Shown: in pieces, positions 1 through 6,077 of the stretch
How positions within the stretch are numbered: the first letter of the stretch is position 1
How the letters are laid out: each line of letters starts with the position of its first letter
Origin: Bacteroidota bacterium
GTDB lineage: Bacteria; Bacteroidota; Bacteroidia; NS11-12g; UBA9320
Length of the DNA stretch: 6,077 nucleotides
Reading direction: 5' to 3'
Assembly (NCBI GenBank): GCA_947499775.1
Contig: CANMPY010000129.1
Span: 1 to 6,077, forward strand
Position numbers and translations under genes: made by a program
Notes under the pieces: generated by a model
Told to the model about the DNA's origin: nothing
The model's input: only the letters and a program-made list of their open reading frames with translations
Databases searched by the model: none

Positions 1-1
1 A

Positions 2-670
2 TCTAAGAGCAATTTTAATAATTGGTATTTTGCTGTTGCAGCTATATTATTAACTGTATTTGTCTATTATTATATTTTCGGTTATTACATTCCACACCAA
101 CGAATATTAGATGAAAATAAGGATTCAATTTCCGCTCTTGAAAATGAAATTAAGGCTACTGAACAAAAAATAGACACATTAGCGCAGGTTCCCCAATTGC
201 AAACAAACTCAAATGATTCAAATTTATCAGATAGTTCAATACAAAGAATAAACCCTTTAAATAATACCGACAGTCTTAAAAGTGAAAGCGATCAGAAAAT
301 TACTGAATCGCAACAATCTATCACATCCTACGAATTAATTAATTCAGAGGGCCAAAACAATACACCAGGCTCTACAAATCAAAATTCAGCGAATGTTGTC
401 AATTCCAAAATATTAAAAAAAACAAATAACACGCTAATTAAAGTTGAAAACTGGCATTCAACCTCCAACTTCAAAGGTTATAAATACAAAAATACTACGT
501 TGCAGATATTTGATATGCCCGCTGATGAAACCATAATTTTAAAATATTTAGACAAGGCTTTATTTCTTAAGAAAAACGGAAATTATTATAAATTAAATGC
601 TACGGGGCATTTTGAGCAGTTTCAGAAAGAAACTAAATCTGAACTTATAAAATTTTTAGACTCCATTTGA
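2..670 (+). CDS. Unrecognised membrane-anchored coiled-coil protein, 5' end outside window
   Basis: The frame is open from base 2 to the TGA at 668-670, giving 222 visible residues; the start lies upstream of the window. Visible residues about 8-30 (WYFAVAAILL onward) form one hydrophobic, Tyr-rich transmembrane helix. Residues about 33-62 are charged with heptad-like spacing (ILDENKDSISALENEI) and look like a short coiled coil. Residues about 66-143 are a low-complexity linker rich in Ser, Asn, Thr and Gln. The last 78 residues are more ordered, with NWHSTSNFKGYKYKN, FLKKNGNYYKL and a final amphipathic helix. I do not recognise the family. The helix-coil-linker-domain layout resembles envelope proteins with a periplasmic C-terminal domain, but I cannot see a SPOR or LysM motif, and topology is inferred. 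A TTG at 197 is not the start, because the helix and coil lie upstream in the same frame. The stop overlaps the dapF ATG by one base, so the two are probably translationally coupled. Confidence 0.8.
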   Translation, partial: SKSNFNNWYFAVAAILLTVFVYYYIFGYYIPHQRILDENKDSISALENEIKATEQKIDTLAQVPQLQTNSNDSNLSDSSIQRINPLNNTDSLKSESDQKITESQQSITSYELINSEGQNNTPGSTNQNSANVVNSKILKKTNNTLIKVENWHSTSNFKGYKYKNTTLQIFDMPADETIILKYLDKALFLKKNGNYYKLNATGHFEQFQKETKSELIKFLDSI

Positions 671-1482
671 TGACAAATTTTTGGAAATACCACGGAACCG
701 GAAACGACTTTATTCTTATTAATAATTTTGATAAGGAACTAACTCATTCCTCAGAGCTTGCAATTGAACTCTGTGATCGCCATTTTGGCATTGGCAGCGA
801 TGGGCTTATTATTTTAGAGAAGGAAGAAAATGTTGATTTTAGGATGATTTTTTACAACCCCGATGGGAGCCAAAGTTTTTGTGGTAATGGCAGTCGATGT
901 GCAGTAAAATTTGCTCAGGATCAGAAGTTAATCCATAAAAATACAACCAACTTCATCGCAATTGATGGACATCATTATGCCATGATTGAAAAAAACACCA
1001 TCAATCTACAAATGAATTCTCCATTAATTTCAACTATTCACGTTTCTGAAAAGGAATTACCAATTCAGAACCAATCCATTATCAATACAGGATCGCCTCA
1101 TTTAATATTGTTTATTGAAGATAGACTTAATATTATTGAGATTGATGTAAAACATTTTGGTTCCAAAATAAGGTATAATTCAACTTTTAAAAAGGAAGGT
1201 ATTAATGTAAATTTTATTGGCATTGAGGCCAAAGATGTAATCGATATCAGAACCTATGAGCGAGGGGTAGAAGATGAAACCCTTAGCTGTGGAACAGGAG
1301 TAACTGCCGCTGCAATCGCCTATCATCACCTTTATACAAAATCGAATGGCGCACACTCAATTGAAGTAAATGCTATTGGGGGTCAATTACAGGTTAAATT
1401 TGATTTTGACAATACCAATTACTCCAATGTTCAATTGTGTGGACCGGCTGAATTAGTTTATCAAGGTTCAATACTTAAATAA
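670..1482 (+). CDS. dapF: Diaminopimelate epimerase DapF
   Basis: It interconverts LL- and meso-diaminopimelate in the cytoplasm, without a cofactor, late in the lysine pathway; meso-DAP is also the peptide cross-link of peptidoglycan. The 270 residues match the usual family length. KYHGTGNDFILI at 7-18 is the N-terminal signature. NPDGSQSFCGNGSR at 63-76 carries one catalytic cysteine (Cys71). ERGVEDETLSCGTG at 197-210 carries the other (Cys207). The C-terminus has GPAELVYQG at 258-266. The substrate-binding GNPH motif of proteobacterial enzymes reads GSPH here (141-144), a variant I recall from Bacteroidota. I chose ATG 670 over the in-frame TTG at 667 because it is the standard codon and overlaps the upstream TGA by one base (TGATG). 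Both copies of the two-domain fold look intact. It is the last gene of its transcription unit, since the next gene converges on it. Confidence 0.97.
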   Translation: MTNFWKYHGTGNDFILINNFDKELTHSSELAIELCDRHFGIGSDGLIILEKEENVDFRMIFYNPDGSQSFCGNGSRCAVKFAQDQKLIHKNTTNFIAIDGHHYAMIEKNTINLQMNSPLISTIHVSEKELPIQNQSIINTGSPHLILFIEDRLNIIEIDVKHFGSKIRYNSTFKKEGINVNFIGIEAKDVIDIRTYERGVEDETLSCGTGVTAAAIAYHHLYTKSNGAHSIEVNAIGGQLQVKFDFDNTNYSNVQLCGPAELVYQGSILK

Positions 1483-1500
1483 TTTCGGTTAATTATTTAA
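1475..1500. terminator. AT-only hairpin between convergent dapF and pabB, possible bidirectional terminator
   Basis: TTAAATAATT (1475-1484) is the exact inverted repeat of AATTATTTAA (1491-1500), with a six-base loop, TCGGTT. The left arm includes the dapF stop codon. The pabB stop on the other strand is 18 bases beyond the right arm. The position between two convergent stops suits a shared terminator. The stem has no G-C pairs and no clean T-run follows it on the plus strand, so it would be a weak intrinsic terminator and the assignment is tentative. Confidence 0.4.
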
Positions 1501-1518
1501 ATAAAATTGATGCAATCA

Positions 1519-2808
1519 TTAAAAGTATTTGTGTAACAAATCATCAATTGCTTTTGCTTTTAAAAGCATTTCTTGATATTCTTCTTCTGTATCGGAATCA
1601 ATTGTAATAGCTCCACCTGCATAGTAGGCAAACTTTTTTAAGGCAGAATCATAAAACATGGTTCGTATTAAAACATTAAAATCCATATTTCCGTGTGGGT
1701 CAATATATCCTAAAGCCCCTGAAAACCATTCCCTGTTTGAAAGTTCAAAATGTTCTATCCATTTCATAGCAGCAATTTTTGGCGCACCAGTCATACTTCC
1801 CATAGGGAAAGTAGCGTGTATAATATCTTTCCATGTAGTCGTATTCTCCAATTTTGATGTAATAGTAGAAACCATTTGATGTACATGGCTATAGGTATAA
1901 ATACCAAACAATTCCTCAACATTTACCGACCCAGCCTTGGCTACTCGAGCCATATCGTTTCTAACGAGATCCACAATCATAACATTTTCGGCGCGATCTT
2001 TCTTGCTATTCTCCAGTTCAGATTTAATAAAGTTATCCTTTTCAATATCTGCGCCTCGTGGTCGTGTTCCTTTAATGGGTTGCGAAACTAAGGTATCGTC
2101 AATCTTGGCCAGATAGCGTTCTGGACTTGCACTTAAAACAAACCGATTATCCAAGGCAAAATAAGCCGAAAATGGGGATGGAGAAACTTTTATGAGTTCT
2201 TCAAATAAAGGATAGGGGTTTTCAAGTTCAAATTTATTATATAAAAAACGTGAACATAAATTTAATTCATAAACATTTCCATTCCTTATTTGCTCCTTTA
2301 TTTCTTTAAGCGTATCATGATGATTTGTTTCGTGAAAATCAGATAACAAATCTGAATTTTTAGTGATTGAATTTTTAAGTTTATTCTTGTTTGGAGTGCT
2401 AGTTATCAACTCCATTACTTCATCCAAGGTTGCGCCATGAACAGTAAGTAAATTTTCCCACGTTATGGTAATTACTATTTCAGGAATAAAAAATCCGACA
2501 GTTGGCCAATTGAAACACGAATGATTCAATGAGGATAAATTCTCTATTTCATTTTTTAAATTATAGCCTAAAATACCGAGCAACCATACTCCTTTTTGCT
2601 CCCAATTTGAAAAAAGATATTCTAAATTACCGTTGTTTTTGGATTCAAGTTGAGATCCTCCCCATCCAATAATTAATTTATAAACTCCTTTATTGCATTG
2701 TGGCTGAATATCGCAGCTATCGAGGATAGCACATGGGTTAAATTGAGAAGCGTATTCTTTTGCCTTTATCGAAAAATCTGAATAGTTATGTAAATAAACT
2801 GAATTCAA
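1519..2808 (-). CDS. pabB: Aminodeoxychorismate synthase component I (PabB)
   Basis: It converts chorismate to 4-amino-4-deoxychorismate, the first committed step to p-aminobenzoate and folate, using ammonia normally supplied by the glutaminase PabA. No pabA or pabC is in the window. The 429 residues have a divergent N-terminal part (about 1-155) and a chorismate-binding domain (about 165-428). Seen motifs are YELNLCSRF 180-188, SASPER 226-231, PIKGTRPRG 244-252, ENVMIVDLVRND 274-285, HVHQ 308-311, FPMGSMTGAPK 334-344 and DTEEEY 406-411. Lys246 in PIKGT is the PabB-type residue where anthranilate synthase TrpE has Ala, which favours PabB over TrpE. No ATG fits: the first in-frame methionine is residue 131, inside the conserved protein. 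The TTG at 2808-2806 is the best in-frame start. The frame is open up to a TAG at 2856-2854, so a rarer start such as ATT at 2829-2827 remains possible. It lies 51 bases behind the nucleotidyltransferase on the same strand. Confidence 0.93.
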   Translation of the reverse strand: MNSVYLHNYSDFSIKAKEYASQFNPCAILDSCDIQPQCNKGVYKLIIGWGGSQLESKNNGNLEYLFSNWEQKGVWLLGILGYNLKNEIENLSSLNHSCFNWPTVGFFIPEIVITITWENLLTVHGATLDEVMELITSTPNKNKLKNSITKNSDLLSDFHETNHHDTLKEIKEQIRNGNVYELNLCSRFLYNKFELENPYPLFEELIKVSPSPFSAYFALDNRFVLSASPERYLAKIDDTLVSQPIKGTRPRGADIEKDNFIKSELENSKKDRAENVMIVDLVRNDMARVAKAGSVNVEELFGIYTYSHVHQMVSTITSKLENTTTWKDIIHATFPMGSMTGAPKIAAMKWIEHFELSNREWFSGALGYIDPHGNMDFNVLIRTMFYDSALKKFAYYAGGAITIDSDTEEEYQEMLLKAKAIDDLLHKYF

Positions 2809-2859
2809 AACGAAAGGGAAAAAACTAATATTTTTATGGCAAGTACGCTTCCTCTAGTT

Positions 2860-3759
2860 TTACCAAACAGGAATTTTATACTCTCCGTTTTTTGAAAAAT
2901 CAGAAAACACCTTCATTACCGTTTCCTTATCTTCTTTATAAGTAACTCCATACCATTGATCTTTCGATTCCATGACATGTAATTTTACCTGACCACTATT
3001 AATTAATTCATCCACTATTATTGGAATAAAAAACTCCGCCTTAGGTTCATTGTGATTCTGCGCTAAAAATTTCTTAAATCTATTTTTAAGATGCGGGAAA
3101 ACGCTGTGATCAAAGCCCCAAAAATTCATAGAAACAACCGAATCATTCGGTAAAAGGTGCAATTCGTCCCCTTCACAATAAAATATCCCGTTGGCTTCTT
3201 TTTTTATTTTTGTACGTTCTTTTATTTCGTTCAATAATCCGTCTTTTGTTTGGCACACACCTCGGCTTACATATCCATTATCCGACAATGTTTTATCTAA
3301 TGAATATCCCACCATTCCATAACTTGAAACTGAAACGGATGTTGTTAAAAAAGTATACATTTGAATAAAGGCATCTTTGCCATAATAATCATCAGCGTTA
3401 ATTACGGCAAATGGCTCTTTAACAACTGATTCACAAACCAATATAGCATGTCCTGTCCCCCATGGTTTTTCTCTTAGCGGTACTTCGGCGCCTAACCCTT
3501 CAATTTCAGTATCAAATTCTTGAAAAACATGAGACACCTCCACATCATTCTTTACCTTATTGCTAACTTTTTCTTTAAAATCGTTTTCAAAACTTTTGCG
3601 AATTACAAATACGATTTTCTTAAAGCCAGCATCAATTGCATCGCGCAAAGAATAATCAATAATGGTTTCGCCTGAAGGACCTAGTTGGTCCAATTGTTTT
3701 AAACCACCATAACGACTTCCCATTCCTGCGGCTAATATAACTAATGATGGATTGCTCAT
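2860..3759 (-). CDS. NDP-sugar-type nucleotidyltransferase (NTP_transferase family)
   Basis: A cytoplasmic enzyme expected to join an NTP and a sugar-1-phosphate to give an NDP-sugar and pyrophosphate; the real substrate is unknown. The 299-residue protein has the N-terminal nucleotide-binding loop LAAGMGSRYGGLKQ at 9-22. WGTGHA at 100-105 is like the GTGHA of the GlmU uridylyltransferase domain. NADD at 121-124 supplies the metal-binding acidic residues. SMNFWGFD at 210-217, FFIP at 243-246 and the ending GVTYKEDKETV...GEYKIPVW match, from memory, a conserved but uncharacterised Bacteroidota family of about 300 residues. ATG 3759 puts the loop at the usual distance from the N-terminus. It is the first gene of a probable two-gene unit with pabB, although no functional link between the two is obvious. 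Family members are often found beside APH-like sugar kinases, as in MurNAc recycling (AmgK/MurU); none is seen here, so I do not call it MurU. Confidence 0.9.
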   Translation of the reverse strand: MSNPSLVILAAGMGSRYGGLKQLDQLGPSGETIIDYSLRDAIDAGFKKIVFVIRKSFENDFKEKVSNKVKNDVEVSHVFQEFDTEIEGLGAEVPLREKPWGTGHAILVCESVVKEPFAVINADDYYGKDAFIQMYTFLTTSVSVSSYGMVGYSLDKTLSDNGYVSRGVCQTKDGLLNEIKERTKIKKEANGIFYCEGDELHLLPNDSVVSMNFWGFDHSVFPHLKNRFKKFLAQNHNEPKAEFFIPIIVDELINSGQVKLHVMESKDQWYGVTYKEDKETVMKVFSDFSKNGEYKIPVW

Positions 3760-3984
3760 TTCTTAATTAATCCGCGAGTTAACACTTTTTTATTCAAAGG
3801 TGCAACATTCTGATGTATAAATAAATTCAAATTCACTTAAATAATGCTATAACTACCAACAAATCACCTTCTAAATATTTTTTCATTTTTTTAGTATCCT
3901 TCAGTAAAGTAAGCGTACTAATTTTACTATTATTGCACTACTTTAAAAATAAATAAAACTTAATACGTATTCTCCTTCCACTTT
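3760..3984. promoter_or_regulatory. Divergent intergenic region, promoters of nucleotidyltransferase-pabB and of the OmpA-domain gene
   Basis: These 225 bases separate two divergent ATG codons and hold no open frame worth calling, so both flanking units must start here or further out. The region is very AT-rich. On the plus strand, TATTATTG (3928-3935) matches the Bacteroidota -7 consensus TAnnTTTG at all but one position and lies 50 bases before the OmpA-domain ATG, but I see no convincing -33 TTTG. An imperfect dyad overlaps it: AGTA-AGCG-TACT (3908-3919), with outer arms AGTAAA (3903-3908) and TTTACT (3923-3928). This could be an operator or a chance feature of AT-rich DNA. No Shine-Dalgarno sequence precedes either start. 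Confidence 0.45.
3795..3802 (-). promoter_or_regulatory. Candidate -7 box for the nucleotidyltransferase-pabB unit
   Basis: On the minus strand this reads CACCTTTG, seven of eight positions of the Bacteroidota -7 consensus TAnnTTTG. It lies 36-43 bases before the ATG at 3759, which would leave a leader of about 30 bases. The nearest TTTG upstream is 25 bases away, longer than the usual spacer of roughly 19-21, so the -33 element is poor. The match is short and could be chance. Confidence 0.25.
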
Positions 3985-5391
3985 ATGAGCTATTTAAGAA
4001 ACCTACTTACCCTATGCATACTTGCAATCGTGTCGAATTCATTTGCGCAAACCAATTGCAAAACACAGGCAGCCGTTTTTTTTGAGTCTGCAAAATTTGA
4101 CTTGAGCGATTCATCAAAAATTTATTTGAAAGCATTAACGGATACGTTAAAAGCAAAATTAAAACTTCAAATATCCATTTCGGGAAACACGGATGATGTA
4201 GGAGATAGTGTTTTTAACAGTCGATTATCGGAAAACAGAAGCCGGGAAGTAAGACGATTTTTTATAGATAATGGATTGGATTCAATCAAATTAAAAATTG
4301 GATACAATGGTGAAAATAAACCCATGGCCGACAATGCATCCGATATGGGTAAACAAAAGAATCGCCGGGTTGATATTGCTATAAAATGGGAAATTCCAAA
4401 GCCACCTGAACCAAAAGGGGATGTAAGAGAGCTCCTAGCACAATTAACCAATCCGGTTTCAAATTATTGCATTAATAACCGCAGAGATACAGTGTTGTAT
4501 ACTGCAAATGGAAGTGGCTTATTGATTTTATCAAATGCCTTTGGCGATGAAAAAGCATGTAAGGAAGATTGCATAAACATTGAATTTAAAGATGCATTAA
4601 ACCAAGCAGATATGATATTCGACAATTTAACTACTTTTTCAAATGGAATCTTGTTAGAAAGTGGGGGCATGGCTTTTATGAATGCAAAATGCGGAAAGAA
4701 AAATTTAAGAATCAAATCGCCGAATTCAATGTTTTTAATTCTTCCAGCCGATACATTAAAAGACGACATGAAGGTTTTCTTTGGTTTGCGCAATACAGAA
4801 ATTGAGCCTATGAATTGGAATGTATCTAAAAAAGATAAAGTATGGACCATTGGCGATGATTTTCATACCAACTTGCACGATCAATTATTAGCCTATGCCT
4901 TAAAAAATAGAAAAAAAGGATGTTTAGGTATTGGGGGTATGAGCAAGAAAAAAATTGCTGAACAAATAAAAGCAAGAAGCAATGACCTTCAGAGCCAAAT
5001 GTCGGTATCACCCGAAGGCAATTCTCTTTCCGGTTCGCTCTTTTATATTGCATCTGTTAGCAAAATGGGATGGGTAAGTTGTGACCGTTTTTCGAAGAAT
5101 AAAACAGCTGAGTATTCAATTGCCACAGCAACTAACCCAACAACTGCTTCCTATATTGCTGCTCCGAGTATTAATGCTTTGATTTACGGAACACAAAAAG
5201 ATAAGAAATTCGTATTTATTGCTCCTCAGGGATTTACATACAAATTTGTAGGATTAAAATATGAAGATAAAAAAATTGGTTTAGCAACATTAGTGGGCAA
5301 TACAAGTGAAACCTCTAACCCAATTATATATAAGCCTTACGATAGTGTTACTGAATTAAAAGACGCTATAAAGGCTTATTTTACAAAATAA
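3985..5391 (+). CDS. Secreted protein: N-terminal OmpA-type peptidoglycan-binding domain plus unassigned C-terminal region
   Basis: The 468 residues begin with a Sec signal peptide (1-21: Arg5, hydrophobic 7-16, SFA before Gln22), so the mature protein is periplasmic or cell-surface. Residues about 30-136 form an OmpA_C domain. SISGNTDDVG at 64-73, LSENRSREV at 81-89 and NRRVDI at 126-131 are its signatures. Asp70 and Arg85 sit, 15 residues apart, where Asp271 and Arg286 of Acinetobacter OmpA bind diaminopimelate, so peptidoglycan binding is likely. The usual GHTD reads GNTD. A proline-rich hinge (KPPEPKG, 139-145) leads to about 320 residues I cannot name. Their landmarks are a CKEDC pair (192-196), a Gly/hydrophobic stretch with ESGGMAF and LILPADTL (225-258) that is faintly ZU5-like, a basic helical segment (320-340), and GWVSCDRF (362-369). 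I recall GW.(N/S)CDRF in other Bacteroidota secreted proteins, unverified. There is no beta-barrel and no sorting domain. It appears to be a single-gene unit, divergent from the nucleotidyltransferase. Confidence 0.88.
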   Translation: MSYLRNLLTLCILAIVSNSFAQTNCKTQAAVFFESAKFDLSDSSKIYLKALTDTLKAKLKLQISISGNTDDVGDSVFNSRLSENRSREVRRFFIDNGLDSIKLKIGYNGENKPMADNASDMGKQKNRRVDIAIKWEIPKPPEPKGDVRELLAQLTNPVSNYCINNRRDTVLYTANGSGLLILSNAFGDEKACKEDCINIEFKDALNQADMIFDNLTTFSNGILLESGGMAFMNAKCGKKNLRIKSPNSMFLILPADTLKDDMKVFFGLRNTEIEPMNWNVSKKDKVWTIGDDFHTNLHDQLLAYALKNRKKGCLGIGGMSKKKIAEQIKARSNDLQSQMSVSPEGNSLSGSLFYIASVSKMGWVSCDRFSKNKTAEYSIATATNPTTASYIAAPSINALIYGTQKDKKFVFIAPQGFTYKFVGLKYEDKKIGLATLVGNTSETSNPIIYKPYDSVTELKDAIKAYFTK

Positions 5392-5413
5392 ATTTTTACT
5401 CTCAATTAATTTT

Positions 5414-5446
5414 AAACCTGACAGGTTTTAAAAACCTGTCAGGTTT
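5414..5446. repeat. Composite perfect palindrome between convergent genes, possible bidirectional terminator or REP-like element
   Basis: AAACCTGACAGGTTTT (5414-5429), a central A (5430), and AAAACCTGTCAGGTTT (5431-5446) make a perfect 16+1+16 inverted repeat. Each half is itself a palindrome, AAACCTG-N-CAGGTTT, with A or T in the middle, so the element is a double dyad. Transcripts from either side could fold into a 16-bp hairpin with eight G-C pairs, so it probably terminates both the OmpA-domain gene, which ends 22 bases before it, and the sirtuin gene. The T-run after the stem is poor. From memory, similar ACCTGACAGGT palindromes recur between genes in Bacteroidota genomes, which would make it a dispersed repeat. 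The right arm runs into the sirtuin coding sequence and contains its stop codon. Confidence 0.75.
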
Positions 5447-6077
5447 GGAATCTGATTTTCAAATATTCCTTAATCAGTAACTCCACTCCTACCGTCGCTT
5501 TTTCTTGAATATGAATTACATTGGCATTAAATGAAAAATCAGGAATTTTGGGGTCAATATAATAAATAGGTATCTTCTTTTGGGCATATCGAATTAATGA
5601 TGCCGCAGGATAAACAACCATTGACGTTCCAATGATCAGAATACAATCAGCTTGTACTACCACGTTTATAGCATTTTCCATCTCGGGCACTTCCTCTCCA
5701 AACCAAACAATATGAGGTCTTAGTTGAAATCCTTTTTCACATTCATCTCCTAGGTTCAATTCAGTGCCTTTTATTTTATAAATTAAATCAGCATTTAGCG
5801 TGCTTCTACTTTTTGATAATTCACCGTGCAGATGAATAATCTTGTTAGACTCTGCTTTTTCATGCAAATCGTCAACATTTTGAGTGATAATTGTTACATT
5901 ATAATTTTTCTGTAAATCTACCAATGCATAATGAGCCGAATTGGGCTGAGACAAACTCATATTTCGACGACGTTTATTATAAAAATCTAAAACCAATGCC
6001 TTGTTTTTAGCCCATCCCTCTGGGCTTGCCACTTCCATTATATCATGTCCTTCCCATAGCCCTCCTGAATCTCTAAA
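5439..6077 (-). CDS. cobB: NAD-dependent protein deacylase, CobB/SIRT5-type sirtuin, N-terminus outside window
   Basis: Sirtuins remove acyl groups from lysines, consuming NAD and giving nicotinamide and O-acyl-ADP-ribose. The frame runs to the window edge, with 213 visible residues. The first ones read FRDSGGLWEGHDIMEV, the conserved segment after GAGISAESGI, so only some 20-25 N-terminal residues are missing and the ATG at 6038 is internal. FYNKRRR (visible 32-38) has the Tyr and Arg that in class III sirtuins bind succinyl or malonyl groups, so activity on acidic acyl groups is likely. TQNVDDLHE (65-73) is the NAD site, HLHGEL (82-87) carries the catalytic His84, LRPHIVWFGE follows at 119-128, and GTSMVVYPAA (150-159) is the second NAD motif. 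The zinc module is reduced: HGELSKSRST has Ser where CobB has Cys, and only one cysteine, in GDECEKG, remains. I recall this from other Bacteroidota sirtuins. The last residues (QT) and the TGA stop come from the palindrome at 5414-5446. Confidence 0.93.
   Translation of the reverse strand, partial: FRDSGGLWEGHDIMEVASPEGWAKNKALVLDFYNKRRRNMSLSQPNSAHYALVDLQKNYNVTIITQNVDDLHEKAESNKIIHLHGELSKSRSTLNADLIYKIKGTELNLGDECEKGFQLRPHIVWFGEEVPEMENAINVVVQADCILIIGTSMVVYPAASLIRYAQKKIPIYYIDPKIPDFSFNANVIHIQEKATVGVELLIKEYLKIRFQT

Noticed and set aside
667..669. TTG as the dapF start
   Set aside because: ATG follows immediately at 670 and gives the typical stop/start overlap; TTG adds only one residue.
197..670. 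A 157-residue gene starting at TTG 197
   Set aside because: The same frame is open back to base 2 and encodes a transmembrane helix and coiled coil, so this is only the tail of a larger gene.
1658..2091. Two plus-strand open frames inside pabB
   Set aside because: They are antisense shadows of a well-conserved gene and show no recognisable protein features.
1519..2808. TrpE (anthranilate synthase component I) for the chorismate-binding enzyme
   Set aside because: The PIKGT motif has the PabB-type lysine, the protein is shorter than typical TrpE, and no trp genes are nearby.
2842..2850. AGTACGCTT, the inverse of AAGCGTACT at 3911-3919
   Set aside because: A nine-base match in six kilobases is expected by chance and no longer similarity surrounds it.
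4167..5053. Three minus-strand open frames inside the OmpA-domain gene
   Set aside because: They are antisense to a protein with a signal peptide and clear OmpA motifs; their translations have no domain features.
5439..6038. Complete sirtuin starting at ATG 6038
   Set aside because: The 13 codons upstream encode FRDSGGLWEGHDI, a conserved sirtuin motif, so the gene continues past the window end.
1..6077. tRNA or rRNA genes, CRISPR arrays, insertion sequences, riboswitches
   Set aside because: No repeat-spacer pattern, transposase-like frame, or RNA-gene-like GC-rich segment was seen while reading both strands.

Overview
The window is AT-rich, chromosomal-looking DNA from a member of the Bacteroidota. 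The evidence is the kind of genes present and their signatures. The 299-residue nucleotidyltransferase starts LAAGMGSRYGGLKQ and ends GEY..PVW. The DapF carries the SPH variant, and the sirtuin has lost most of its zinc cysteines. No start site has a convincing Shine-Dalgarno sequence. I see no phage, transposase, plasmid, CRISPR or RNA gene. The exact genus cannot be read from the sequence.

Layout, left to right. (1) Positions 2-1482, plus strand: the 3' part of an unrecognised membrane-anchored protein (one transmembrane helix, a coiled coil, a Ser/Asn-rich linker and a small C-terminal region), followed with a one-base stop/start overlap by dapF (diaminopimelate epimerase). (2) Positions 1475-1500: an AT-only hairpin over the dapF stop codon, between convergent genes. 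(3) Positions 3759-1519, minus strand: an NDP-sugar-type nucleotidyltransferase followed by pabB (aminodeoxychorismate synthase component I), probably co-transcribed. (4) Positions 3760-3984: a divergent intergenic region that should hold the promoters of both flanking units. (5) Positions 3985-5391, plus strand: a secreted protein with an N-terminal OmpA-type peptidoglycan-binding domain and a long C-terminal region I cannot assign. (6) Positions 5414-5446: a perfect 16+1+16 palindrome made of two smaller palindromes. Its right arm forms the end of the next gene. (7) Positions 6077-5439, minus strand: a CobB-type sirtuin deacylase, cut by the window end.

The genes do not form one pathway. 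DapF makes meso-diaminopimelate for lysine and peptidoglycan. The OmpA-type domain has the two residues that bind diaminopimelate in peptidoglycan. PabB leads to folate, and the sirtuin removes acyl groups from lysines. This is mostly ordinary core-genome territory. The parts most worth a second look are the OmpA fusion, the composite palindrome that encodes the sirtuin C-terminus, the zinc-poor sirtuin, and the unknown gene coupled to dapF. I found no convincing new multi-gene system.
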